DNA of 64,000 bases from positions 310,001 to 374,000 of the forward strand of contig JAQJVL010000425.1 in NCBI GenBank assembly GCA_035578905.1, written 5' to 3'. The position numbers were made by a program, and so were the translations under genes. The notes beneath the pieces were generated by a model. That model was not told the DNA's origin and searched no databases. It worked only from the letters and a program-made list of their open reading frames with translations. Numbering within the stretch: the stretch's first letter is position 1; each line of letters opens with the position of its first letter. This DNA comes from Stictocephala bisonia (lineage: Eukaryota; Arthropoda; Insecta; Hemiptera; Membracidae). Of the stretch, positions 34,981-47,090 are shown in pieces.

Positions 34981-35387
34981 ATTTACCTTTGAAACGACGA
35001 CCTCAGCAAAGAAGCGGTGATGTCAACGGTGACGAATATAGTACTAGATTGAATTACGTCACAGTTAAACTATTTATCTTTAGGGCATTTTAGTTTATAT
35101 TAAGGCCTATATAATAATTTTATGATATTTTTTGTATTTGTTGAACCCATTCCATGACATGGTAAGGCTTTAATTTTTGAAGCCTTATTTTGTTAATGCT
35201 AGTTGTAATTATTATACACAAGTAACTAGGGTTGGTTGACTTCCATGTTCAAGTAGACGAAACAGCCTTGGCCATCACCAGGAAGATCTGTGACGTAACT
35301 TACGCTTGCTAATCCAATGAGTAATGAGAAATTTGATTCAAAAGATATTATATATTTTTAAAGTTGGTGCATATTTTATTGTATTAT

Positions 35388-35420
35388 ATGCGGGCTGCCG
35401 CTTTGTCTACAGGCACCCGC
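35388..35420. other. GC-rich hairpin in left duplicate
   Basis: GCGGG-C-TGCC faces GGCA-CCCGC over a loop of about 12 nt (GCTTTGTCTACA), giving nine pairs with one bulge in otherwise AT-rich DNA. The second copy is about 5.01 kb downstream. Function unknown. Confidence 0.5.
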
Positions 35421-37654
35421 AGACCGAAGACAGAAAGTTTTAAAAGGATGAAAAATATGAATTTAAAATAAATGAACAGTTTTTTTTATTACGATGGATT
35501 TTGTTTGGGAAAATAAATGTTTTCATTGATATGCATGAAAACTACTTTAAAAGAATCGGACTGAATTAATGCGCTTTTTATCGTAAAAAATATTTATAAA
35601 ATCTAGAGTGACATTTTTACTGTGGATGCAATTTGTTTCTATATTTATTGACTAATAAACTTCACAGTCACAAAGAGTTTAAGTGTGACAAAAAGGAAAG
35701 CCTTGCAATAAATAATAATGATCTTGGTGGCTTCATTTCTTTTGTGTACTTTTGTTACTTTTCAATACTGAATTAAGGGAACTTTTTCTGTTCAAATTAT
35801 ATCAACTTTACACATTTTTTTAATCGTTATTTATAATTTAATATATTATTCATCGAGTTATTGTTATTACTAATTTCTACTTGATACTGAATAATTATTT
35901 AAATTGATAATTCTAAGCTTGTTTCGTTAGTGTTGATGAATCTAACCAAACAAACAATATCACTGCTAAGGATGACGTATTGGGTGGGGCTTACTACTAC
36001 ACTGACATCACGCTACCTACTATTTGGTTTCCATGACTACTATTGAATGGAATGACACAGTAGGGAAGAGTAATTTTCTCTCTCACTTCCAACACTCAGT
36101 ACATCTCTCTCGCACCAGTACTTTCGGTAGGTCGCATTCTTAGAGGCATATCTCTAGTTTGAATTGCACTTAGATTTCATCCTTGTTTAGGAGCGTGACC
36201 TTGAAATATGCAAATGTCTGTCAGTGTCAGATTTTAACAATTTAAAGCTAACTTAGATTTTAAATACATTAAGAGAAATAACGTTGACTTAAATGATGAT
36301 ACCTATTAAAGAATGGCATCCAAACATTTGTGTTCTATAATCTCCTTTATTATATATCAATATACAATATCAATATACAATATATATAACTGTAATATAC
36401 AATCAGAAATAGGAATAAAAAAGTTCCCCATTAGTTGAATTAGATATTGGAAAACTGATGTAACACTTTTATTTATAAAGAGAACATTTTAAAAATAAGC
36501 CAAACAGGAATATAAATAAATATAAAATAATCCTCCATTGTCACCATTCCCTTCTGTGATTTATGTAAATCCTTATTTGGTTTAGACCATCTGCTTGAAT
36601 TCGCATTTTTCCAGCGGTTTGTTTTATTTTACAGCGAAGCCAAAGTAAATGAGCCGATTAATTTTAATAATTTATACCATAAGAAGTTATTTTTTTTTTG
36701 ATAATAATTAAAGTTTACTACTTTTTTGTTATATTAGTTAAAAAATATTTGTTAAAAACTAGATTATAATTACTTCTATTTAATGCATAGCAAAGTTTAT
36801 TGAACATTATATGCCTGAAAATTGGTAAAATTAAGTGAATTAATACTGTAAAATAAATTAAAATATAAAATCTCAAATGTAAAAATTTTAAACTGAAATA
36901 TATGACCATTAACTTTATTACAATTCAACTGTCTTAATATTTACATATAAGTAAGCCTAAAGTTCAAAACTAAATTGTAACATAAACTGACGACATATTA
37001 TTTAATATTTAACATAATATTTAACTGAAATTAGAAAACCCCTTCCACTAATTCTTGGATGAACTAAATACTTGAAATTTTAATTTTTTACTAAACAAAC
37101 AGTTTCACTAATTTAAATTTATGTTATGTTGGAAACTAACATATTAATCCCAAAATTAATAACAGTAATTTAGCTATTTTTCAGATGATGCATTTTTAAA
37201 ACTTTACTAGGTTTTGCTTAAAGTGCTTTTCTGTTTATTACCGATTAATGTATTCGTACTATTATACTTTCGAAACAAGACAGAAATGTTTTTATTGTTA
37301 TTTTCGCTTTCCTTTATATATTTTTTTTATTTAGCTTTAGTTGTAAGTAAGGATTTGAGGGCCCTAAATTGGCCAACAAGAATATTATTTTGTTTGTACG
37401 CAAACAGGGACAGTTATTACTATTACTGTTCGTACTAATATATTCAGGAAATGACCCGTAACCATCCTCTATAATGCTTGGTCGTGATTAGACTAGTTGA
37501 ATCAAATAGTATGAATGGTTACATTAGCAGCGACATAACGTTACTTCATCAGAGCCGTTTGTGGACAAGAGCGTTAATTTACCTGGTAATAGGACTAAAA
37601 CAACTTCACTCTACTTTAATAACGCTTGCGTTTTGTTATTCAATAGTAATAATA

Positions 37655-37734
37655 TACAGGGTGGAACAACATATGAAAACTCTTTGATGTTTTTTAAGCA
37701 AGACGATGCATATGACATGTTATACAGCGGTAGC
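37655..37734. mobile_element. Truncated MITE left arm at the duplication junction
   Basis: CAGGGTGGAACAACATATG begins at 37657 after TA and matches the left arm of the MITE at 42662-43442. It stops after about 78 bp, where the second copy of the 5-kb unit begins. Confidence 0.8.
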
Positions 37735-37950
37735 CACTAAATTCAGAGTGACTGTTACCTCAAAAAGGGCTACAATTACGAGTTTAAGTCAAGCGCTGCG
37801 TACGAGAGGCTCTTCCTGCTAACTGTATTGGTAGTCAACTTACATTGTGTGTGTAGGCTAGGTGGGATGGTAGATATTTAAAACATATTTTTTGAGGAGG
37901 AGTGAGAATGTGAAAAGCCTAAAGTATTCATGCTGGTGGATGTTTAGGGT

Positions 37951-38013
<63 letters not shown>

Positions 38014-38164
38014 ATTAATCTAATGAGGAAGTAACCAAACGTCTGAGAGAGGTTTCATTTCCTAAAAGAACTGTTTAATTGATCTCAACCGACCTTGGGC
38101 ATTCTGTAGATACTAAACATTGAGGTTGTATCAGTGAATCAAAATTCATGACAGCTATAATCAC

Positions 38165-38548
38165 AAGGTTAGGTTAAGTCAAGCGGTGTTTCAGGTGTTT
38201 AGGTTAGGTTAGGTCAAGTGGTGTTTCAGGTGGTTAGGTTAGGTTAGGTCAAGCGGTGTTTCAGGTTAGGTTAGGTTAGGTTAGGTCAAGCGGTGTTTCA
38301 GGTGGTTAGGTTAGGTTAGGTCAAGCGGTGTTTCAGGTTAGGTTAGGTTTGGTCTAGTGGTGTTTCAGGTTAGGTTAGGTTAGGTTAGGTCAGGTCAGGT
38401 CAGGTCAGGTCAAGTGGTGTTTCAGGTTAGGTTAGGTTAGGTCAAGTGGTGTTTTAGGTTAGGTTAGGTCAAGCGGTGTTTCAGGTTAGTTAGGTTAGGT
38501 CAAGCGGTGTTTCAGGTTAGTTAGGTTAGGTCAAGCGGTGTTTCAGGT
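38165..38548. repeat. Interstitial TTAGG-like array, right copy
   Basis: Same compound structure as 33150-33540 with one unit deleted near the left side. Confidence 0.85.
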
Positions 38549-38841
38549 AGTTATTCGAGGATGATTTTAGTAAGAAGATTACAATGAGTCATTTCTTGTA
38601 AAATGCCTAAAGTAGGTGTAGTACAAATGAATTCAATAAATAGAATACACATTGGGGAAAGATGGACAGTATGCATTTCGTATCTGTTATATAATAAAAA
38701 TTATACAGTGACGTTTTAACAAATTAACGATTTTGAAGATTAATGAAATCAAGTATTAATATCCTCTGAATAGCAAATCAGACATCACATCATTAACATA
38801 TTAAAATGACTAGAATTATCATCTCCATTAAAATTGGTTTA

Positions 38842-39078
38842 TAGTGAGTTTACTTAAGGCCCACAGCTGAATATGCTAAAGGTTCTCAGTTCAATCCCAG
38901 AGTCAAACAAATTTTAAAAGGGATCAGCTGATAGCCAATGTCTGTTCATTTGTCATTAGACTATAATATGAGGAATATTTGAACTTAGTTTGTAACACAG
39001 ACTACATTCACTTATACACACATTCCAAATTCATGTTCATTCTTATCTTGACATTTAGCTTGTAAAAAAAAAAAAAAT
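38842..39078 (+). repeat. SINE family A, copy in right duplicate
   Basis: Essentially identical to 33829-34065, with a poly-A tail one base shorter. Confidence 0.6.
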
Positions 39079-39578
39079 TAAATTAATATTTGTTTGATAC
39101 ACAGTGTTATTGTATGAGTACGGTAATAAATTAATCTGATTAATTGAATATTTAGTAGTTAAATTAAAATTTATCAATTTGAATATTCAAATTGATTTTG
39201 TATATTTGTTCATACCTCATTTTAAAATTGTTTAAGGAACAAACCAAAAAGCACGGTTTTACTTCTATAAAGTCTATATTACTGTTAATGAAAGTGAAAT
39301 CTTGTATGCAGCGGTTCGTAAGTTGTAAGCTAGAGGGGTTATAAAGGTTGTAATGACTGGGTTAATGGGTTAACAAGGCCTTTGTTTCTTAATTAGTCCT
39401 GGCTGTGTAATTAAACCTCCCCTTTCCTACTGAAGAATTCTCAACTGTCCACCTATATCACAATATAGGATGCGGGGAGCTTTTAATAATTCTCAGCTAT
39501 ACGTGCTGTTGAAATGGCTTCAATCCATTAATAATTTGTTTTGATAGCTAGTGCATTAAAAAGTCCATGATAATATTT

Positions 39579-39752
39579 CTAACACCACACCACTTGCTTC
39601 TGCACATTTTTTGGTAGTTGATTGAAATCACAAGGTGGTTTAAAGAGTTGTAATTCATAAATCTGTTCGTCTGTAGATACGATAGCCAACTCTTTGACGA
39701 TGTAATTGTTATGCTGGTTGTTAAATCCTTGAAAATTCATTACGAACTCCAT
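39579..39752 (-). CDS. Second copy of the IVKELA-type ORF
   Basis: Identical to 34566-34739, including the TAG that truncates it, so the stop predates the duplication. It lies 31 nt downstream of the second PC4-like ORF. Confidence 0.45.
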   Translation of the reverse strand: MEFVMNFQGFNNQHNNYIVKELAIVSTDEQIYELQLFKPPCDFNQLPKNVQKQVVWC

Positions 39753-39783
39753 ATCTGTTATCTAAACAATACCAAATTACACA

Positions 39784-39993
39784 TTAGAATATTGTTAATT
39801 CAATCTTCTTTTTATATTCTTCGTCAATTGCACAAAAACATTTCTTAAACTCTGTCCAACCACCCAAATCTAAGTGAATAAATTGAGTTCCAGATGTGTT
39901 TTCAAAAACCAATTTAACTCTTATTTGCCAATCATAAACTGTAAGCTTTAAATTATGTGTAAATTTAAACGTTTTACTGTATTTATAATCCAT
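39784..39993 (-). CDS. Second copy of the PC4-like ORF
   Basis: All 69 residues are identical to those of 34771-34980. Identity is no stronger than for neighbouring non-coding DNA, so it does not by itself show selection. Confidence 0.4.
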   Translation of the reverse strand: MDYKYSKTFKFTHNLKLTVYDWQIRVKLVFENTSGTQFIHLDLGGWTEFKKCFCAIDEEYKKKIELTIF

Positions 39994-42661
39994 ATTTACC
40001 TTTGAAACGACGACCTCAGCAAAGAAGCGGTGATGTCAACGGTGACGAATATAGTACTAGATTGAATTACGTCACAGTTAAACTATTTATCTTTAGGGCA
40101 TTTTAGTTTATATTAAGGCCTATATAATAATTTTATGATATTTTTTGTATTTGTTGAACCCATTCCATGACATGGTAAGGCTTTAATTTTTGAAGCCTTA
40201 TTTTGTTAATGCTAGTTGTAATTATTATACACAAGTAACTAGGGTTGGTTGACTTCCATGTTCAAGTAGACGAAACAGCCTTGGCCATCACCAGGAAGAT
40301 CTGTGACGTAACTTACGCTTGCTAATCCAATGAGTAATGAGAAATTTGATTCAAAAGATATTATATATTTTTAAAGTTGGTGCATATTTTATTGTATTAT
40401 ATGCGGGCTGCCGCTTTGTCTACAGGCACCCGCAGACCGAAGACAGAAAGTTTTAAAAGGATGAAAAATATGAATTTAAAATAAATGAACAGTTTTTTTT
40501 ATTACGATGGATTTTGTTTGGGAAAATAAATGTTTTCATTGATATGCATGAAAACTACTTTAAAAGAATCGGACTGAATTAATGCGCTTTTTATCGTAAA
40601 AAATATTTATAAAATCTAGAGTGACATTTTTACTGTGGATGCAATTTGTTTCTATATTTATTGACTAATAAACTTCACAGTCACAAAGAGTTTAAGTGTG
40701 ACAAAAAGGAAAGCCTTGCAATAAATAATAATGATCTTGGTGGCTTCATTTCTTTTGTGTACTTTTGTTACTTTTCAATACTGAATTAAGGGAACTTTTT
40801 CTGTTCAAATTATATCAACTTTACAAATTTTTTTAATCGTTATTTATAGTTTAATATATTATTCATCGAGTTATTGTTATTACTAATTGCTACTTGATAC
40901 TGAATAATTATTTAAATTGATAATTCTAACCTTGTTTCGTTAGTGTTGATGAATCTAACCAAACAAACAATATCACTGCTAAGGATGACGTATTGGGTGG
41001 GGCTTACTACTACACTGACATCACGCTACCTACTATTTGGTTTCCATGACTACTATTGAATGGAATGACACAGTAGGGAAGAGTAATTTTCTCTCTCACT
41101 TCCAACACTCAGTACATCTCTCTCGCACCAGTACTTTCGGTAGGTCGCATTCTTAGAGGCATATCTCTAGTTTGAATTGCACTTAGATTTCATCCTTGTT
41201 TAGGAGCGTGACCTTGAAATATGCAAATGTCTGTCAGTGTCAGATTTTAACAATTTAAAGCTAACTTAGATTTTAAATACATTAAGAGAAATAACGTTGA
41301 CTTAAATGATGATACCTATTAAAGAATGGCATCCAAACATTTGTGTTCTATAATCTCCTTTATTATATATCAATATACAATATCAATATACAATATATAT
41401 ACCTGTAATATACAATCAAAAATAGGAATAAAAAAGTTCCCCATTAGTTGAATTAGATATTGGAAAACTGATGTAACACTTTTATTTATAAAGAGAACAT
41501 TTTAAAAAGAAGCCACCTAACAGGAATATAAAATAATCCTCAATTGTCACCATTCCCTTCTGTGATTTATGTAAATCCTTATTTGGTTTAGACCATCTGC
41601 TTGAATTCGCATTTTTCCAGCGGTTTGTTTTATTTGTCAGTGAAGCCAAAGTAAATGAGCCGATTAATTTTAATAATTTATACCATAAGAAGTTTTTTTT
41701 TTTTTGATAATAATTAAAGTTTACTACTTTTTTGTTATATTAGTTAAAAAATATTTGTTAAAAACTAGATTATAATTAATTCTATTTAATGCATAGCAAA
41801 GTTTATTGAACATTATATGCCTGAAAATTGGTAAAATTAAGTGAATTAATACTGTAAAATAAATTAAAATATAGAATCTCAAATGTTGTAAATATCTTAA
41901 ACTGAAATATACGACCATTAACTTTATTACGATTAACTGTCTTAATATTTACATATTAGTAAGCCTAAAGTTCAAAACTAAATTGTAACATAAACTGACG
42001 ACATATTATTTAATATTTAACATAATATTTAACTGAAATTAGAAAAACCCTTCCACTAATTCTTGGATGAACTAAATACTTGAAATTTTAATTTTTTACT
42101 AAACAAACAGTTTCACTAATTTAAATTTATGTTATGTTGGAAACTAACATATTAATCCCAAAATTAATAACAGTAATTTAGCTACTTTTCAGATGATGCA
42201 TTTTTAAAACTTTACTAGGTTTTGCTTAAAGTGCTTTTCTGTTTATTAGCGCTTAATGTATTCGTACTATTATATTTTCGAAACAAGACAGAAATGTTTT
42301 TATTGTTATTTTCGCTTTCCTTTATATATTTTTTTTATTTAGCTTTAGTTGTAAGTAAGGACTTGAGGCCAAATTGGCCAACAAGAATATTATTTTGTTT
42401 GTACGCAAACAGGGACAGTTATTACTATTACTGTTCGTACTAATATATTCAGGAAATGACCCGTAACCATCCTCTATAATGCTTGGTCGTGATTAGACTA
42501 GTTGAATCAGATAGTATGAATAGTTACATTAGCAGCGACATAACGTTACTTCATCAGAGCCGTTTGTGGACAAGAGCGTTAATTTACCTGGTAATAGGAC
42601 TAAAACAACTTCACTCTACTTTAATAACTCTTGCGTTTTGTCAATCAATAGTAATAATATA

Positions 42662-43442
42662 CAGGGTGGAATAACATATGAAAACTCTTTGATTCTTTTT
42701 AAGCAAGACGATGCATATGACATGTTACACAGTGGTAGCCAGTTTTACCAAGAATTTATTTACTCTTCATTGATTTTTATCGTTTAGGGCATGTCCCATC
42801 CAGGGGTTGGTTGAAATTCTTCAATAGAAGTAAAGGTTGATTTTGATAAAAAATTAAAGGTCTATTAAAGAGACACATTGAACGCAGCAAACCGGTCCGA
42901 AAGGTTCACTCTTTCCAGAGGTATGGCCACTTGAATGTAATAACTAATAATGTAAGACATAAACATTTATATCCAATGCTTTTTATGTTCAACCTAATTA
43001 TGACAGATGTTCAAAGTGAGCCTAAAATATCACATGGTAACATAAACATTGTTTTTATAATGCTGACTTGAATGTGTTATTTGTCATTATTTTTTTTGTG
43101 AATGATCACATTCTTAGATTAAATCACTTTACTTCCTGTACTATTCTTATTATCAGTTATGAAAATCAACCGGCCATAATACTGGACAAGACAAACTTTT
43201 TTGAGATCCTATTCGTGGCGTTTAATGTCTCTTAATAGACCTTTAACGTATATCAAACGCAACCTATGCTTCTATTAATGAATATCAACCAACCTTGGAT
43301 GATAAATGATAAAAATCAATGAAAAGTATAGTGAAATATTGGCAACACTGGTATACACCTTTACTTATTATGTCATGTGTCTACGTTATCTCAATTACAA
43401 AAATATCGAATTTCATATTATTTACCACCCCGTATTTTATTA
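42662..43442. mobile_element. Mariner-type MITE with long terminal inverted repeats (781 bp)
   Basis: It begins CAGGGTGGAATAACATATG and ends, read inverted, CGGGGTGGTAAATAATATG; each end is next to TA. The inverted similarity continues inward for about 230 bp per arm: TTCATTGATTTTTATC, GGTTGGTTGA, AATAGAAG and AAAGGTCTATTAA occur in both arms in mirror order. About 310 bp of AT-rich DNA separates the arms. It shares internal sequence (GGTCTATTAAAGAGA, CTTTCCAGAG) with the MITE at 27814-28258. No transposase is encoded. Confidence 0.82.
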
Positions 43443-44400
43443 GGTTTAGATTCACCGTGTTACTATAGTTCACAGTAAAAAAAAATTTAGGCCTATCACA
43501 AAAAAATTATTTAAACACTTTTTAGTGCAGGTACAAAGAATAGTCGTTAGGTATTTTGCATTAGTAATAAAGGTAAAGTATACTAACGTTTTTTTAAATA
43601 TGAAGTTATTATTTTTGTGCAATATATATTTGTCTACAAAATATCTATCTATATATACGATTATAAGGTAATATGGAGAATATTAAGTGAATTTTAAGTA
43701 AAAACTCATAGAAAATTAAAAATTATTTTTTTAAAATAATAATTTTGTTTGGTACGAAAATAAATAAATATTTAAATGGAGCGTAACATATATGACGCAT
43801 ATTGAGTTTAAGTTCAATGGGAGCGTTTTTTAAAACTGTTTAAAACAAATTTAATGAACCCATAATCTACAGTCCAAATCATATGAATTTATACTTTTGT
43901 TAAAACTTGAATATTAACGTAAATTTATATTCATTCTCAAATTTCCTAAATGCAATCGAGTATATTTGTTTTAAGGGTTATTGCATTACTTGAAGTTTCT
44001 TAACCATCAATTATTTTGTACAAAACATTTAATTATACAGTATTTATAGACTGTAGACGTAGACTATCTACTTCCTATGTATATTCAAGAAACTTTAATT
44101 CGTCTCATGACACGTAACAAACCTCTCCTGAAATCTCATTGAATGATTTTAAAAATAATTAAAATTGTCATACAAAAAGTAATTACATTATATGAATAAC
44201 TTGTCAAATAAAAAGAAATAAATGACTTTCCGCTATCAATTTAAACATAAATCTGATCTTTTGCTGTTTATCAACTGAAACACTGATTACACAAGTGTAT
44301 TGGCGTTTCTTATGTCTGACTTTTAGTGATTTCGATTGAAGAGTATTATAAATTTCAACAATAAATAAGGAGCACAACACTTCCCACTCCCTCGGATGGT
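43443..44400. other. AT-rich intergenic DNA
   Basis: No supported feature. Confidence 0.5.
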
Positions 44401-44419
44401 GTTTTCAACCTCATATAGC

Positions 44420-44675
44420 CACTTGTTTGGTAGCTTGTTTGTTTCCACTCGACGTGACGTCACACCAAGTCTCATCTACGGCGTATATCCGCGATACTCT
44501 CGCTATAAACCATCTTGTTTGGTAGCTTGCTTGTTTCCATTCGACGTAATGTCACACCAAGTCTCATCTACGGCGTAGAGTCGAGATATTCTCACTCTAA
44601 ACAATCTTGTATGGTAGCTTGTTTGTTTTCACTCGACGTGACGTCACCACCAAGTCTCATCTGCGGCATAATTTG
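44420..44675. repeat. 92-bp tandem repeat, three copies, carrying CRE-like sites
   Basis: CTTGTTTGGTAGCTTG recurs at 44422, 44514 and 44606 (last variant CTTGTATGG), exactly 92 bp apart. Each unit has TTCCACTCGACGTGACGTCA or a variant, then CCAAGTCTCATCT. Copies 1 and 3 keep the CRE palindrome TGACGTCA; copy 2 has TAATGTCA. The small ORFs at 44396-44721 are by-products. Confidence 0.9.
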
Positions 44676-46461
44676 TATTATACATTATGAGTTAACCAAA
44701 TTCTTTTTGATTGTATCATAGTGTTTTTTTTTTAATTTCTAGTGAAATAATTAACATATATTTATCTAACCGTTAATAGCGGACATTGGATGATTTGGTG
44801 ATTACAGACTCATTTTCAACGCAATCATTTTCGTAGCAGATATACCAGAGTAACTTCTGGAAGTTAAATAGTAATATGAAATATATTAGTTCTATAATAT
44901 AAATATAAACACTATACAAGTTTTATTTATTTCACTGCAGTGCAGTGACTATGTAAAAAACTAATATAACTTTGACTTCATAAGATGTCATAACCTGATC
45001 TTGATAAGATGAAAAATTTTTTATATACTTAAGACAAAGTTAATCCATCTTAATCATTCTTAAGCTAATCTTTGTAAAGACGAGATTAAAGAGGAAAATC
45101 TGCTGTAGAGCTATCGTAAAAACCATTCGTTACTTAACGAAAAGCGTTTTTATTTTGATACTCCTAGCAAATGATAGATACGGACATTCTAACAGGTATT
45201 CTGTTGTACTACTCTAAAATTTTATGGATATGTTCTGTAATGGGACAGTAATCTTTGAAAGCTGTTATTTCACTTCTTATCTTTATTCTAAGAGCAATAG
45301 GTAATAATATCTTGCAATATGTCTTCAAATAGCATTTTCTTAATAGGTTAGGTTGGTTACATTTAAGTAGATAGATTAAGTACGTTAGATTAAATACATT
45401 TCGTGGGACTAATAAAGTTTATTTAATTTGACAAGTTGGGTGGGATAAGCTACGTTTTGTTAGGTTAAATAGGTTACGGGACGTGAGGTTAGCTAGTCAA
45501 AGTATTATACGTTTGTTCACGTCACAGCTTACTTACGCATAAAGAAATTAGTAATAATTGCTTTTTACATTACGTATCATAGGTTAGGACTGTCACGTTT
45601 AAATATATAATTTGTAGAAAAAATTATTGTAATTTGTCATTATGAAAAATTAAAAAAAATGTTTAATACATTTAATATATAAAACAAAATATAATTTATT
45701 ATTCACGTCACAAATAGAGACATATACAGATAAAAAACGATAGTTGGCATTCACTACAAGAGCAAAGTGTAAAAAAAAAAAAAAAAAAAAAAATAGAATT
45801 GCTGAGAAAGAAAGATAGAATGAAAAAGAGAATTGCTCATCGTTTTCCATGTTATGAGAAATAACGCCAATAAATATATATAATCGAATATATCTAATTT
45901 TGTTCATATAAATGAAAATATTAATAGACACTCGTCACAAAAGTTATAATCTAGCGTTTGTTTGTAAGGTAGAAGTCAAGCAAGTTCAACATAGTAGACA
46001 CCAGGTTCTGTTGTCACCTCATGATATGCTTTATACATTGATTAAATAGCTTTACTATGAGACAAGCACCACGTAGTATTCAACTCAGTTAAAAAAGGCA
46101 TCAAATCCACTCAACTACTGACCCTTTACCTTGCATATGTAGTGGTTTTTCTAATGTCTCACACAACCAATATATAAAAAACTAAGGAAACGTAAAAAAA
46201 ATAATTTCATCTGCTATTTGAAAACCGTAGTAAATAATAGAACAATTTCAAATACAAATAGGTTTTATTTTTCTATACATTTCATTATATATGCTACATG
46301 GCATAGTTTTATGTAAATAAATTTATACCTAACCCCATATTCATATAAAAAAAACTGTTTCGTCCACAAATTGAAAACCCATTCGGACGTGGCAAACATT
46401 TAAATTAAAAAATTATTTATTTTAAGAACCCTTACTTTTATATGGAATTTTAGGGTTTTTT
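44676..46461. other. AT-rich DNA with degenerate TTAGG-like patches and poly-A
   Basis: 45340-45500 contains scattered TAGGTTAGGTTGG, GTTAGGTTAAATAGG and GAGGTTAGC, a weak echo of the telomere-like tract. An uninterrupted A run of about 23 lies at 45771-45793. No gene seen. Confidence 0.4.
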
Positions 46462-46930
46462 GATCCTAGTGATTGATTTTATCTACATTTGTCTACTTTA
46501 ACACTTTCAGCTGTGTTTCACAGATCAAATTACATGCTGTAAAGCACATAGGCTATAACGTCCAGTGAACTGCCAGCAGTCATCACCTACAAGCTTTGCT
46601 GACTTTAATAATTGATTTTACCTGCATTTGTCTACTGGAACACTGTCAGCTCTGTTTCACAGATTAAATTACATGCTGTAAAGCACGTAGGCTGTAACGT
46701 CCAGTGAACTGCCAGCAGTCATCACCTACAAGCTTTGCTGATCCTAGTGATTGATTTTACCTGCATTTGTCTACTTTAACACTGTCAGCTGTGTTTCACA
46801 GATGAAATTACATGCTGTAAAGCACGTAGGCTGTAACGTCCAGTGAACTACCAGCTGTCATCACCTACAGGCTTTGCTGATCCTAGTGATTGATTTTATT
46901 TGAATTTGTCCACTGCAATACTGTCAGCTT
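46462..46930. repeat. 139-bp tandem repeat, three full copies plus a partial one
   Basis: TCCAGTGAACT recurs at 46561, 46700 and 46839, a 139-bp period. Units run from GATCCTAGTGATTGATTTT through TTACATGCTGTAAAGCAC to CACCTACAAGCTTTGCTGA. A fourth unit breaks off after ACTGTCAGCTTT near 46930. Confidence 0.93.
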
Positions 46931-47024
46931 TCGTGCACATACACGAGTATTTTATTATCGTGTTGATGAAGTGTTTTAACCGTTGACATTATTATTAAAC
47001 TTACAAATTAATCCTTCTATTTAA

Positions 47025-47090
47025 TGTTGTACATTTTTATTTATATTGAAATTAATTTGTGTTGTGTAATGTTCACTTGTATTATATTTC
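47025..47090 (+). mobile_element. Short PLE-terminal fragment
   Basis: TATATTGAAATTAATTTGTG followed by TTGTGTAATGTTCACTTGTA matches the region downstream of the PLE ORF (about 63250-63290) and 25760-25800. Confidence 0.4.

Larger units (their letters stand above)
32683..37734. repeat. 5-kb tandem segmental duplication, left copy
   Basis: The segment from CACTAAATTCAGAGTG to GGCGGTAGCC-like sequence is followed directly by a second copy at 37735-42740. Identity is very high apart from length changes in (TA)n, in the TTAGG-like tract and in a few short indels near 36500 and 36900. It holds (TA)n, a TTAGG-like tract, a SINE, a palindrome and a two-ORF cassette. Its right end lies about 75 bp inside the left arm of a MITE whose complete form follows the second copy. 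Confidence 0.93.
37735..42740. repeat. 5-kb tandem segmental duplication, right copy
   Basis: This repeats 32683-37734 in the same order. Differences include a shorter (TA)n (about 37952-38011), one fewer TTAGG-like unit, small indels near 41510-41525 and 42366-42370, and scattered substitutions. At the right end the sequence runs on into the rest of the MITE, so this copy has the original right flank. Confidence 0.93.

Noticed and set aside
37214..37438. Membrane-protein-like ORF (74 codons, Phe/Leu-rich; copy at 42222)
   Set aside because: Hydrophobicity follows from T-rich sequence. The second copy changes reading by indels near 42366, and no family pattern is seen.
44396..44721. Repetitive ORFs encoding FGSL/VACLF-type repeats
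   Set aside because: They are explained by the 92-bp tandem repeat and lack any domain signature.
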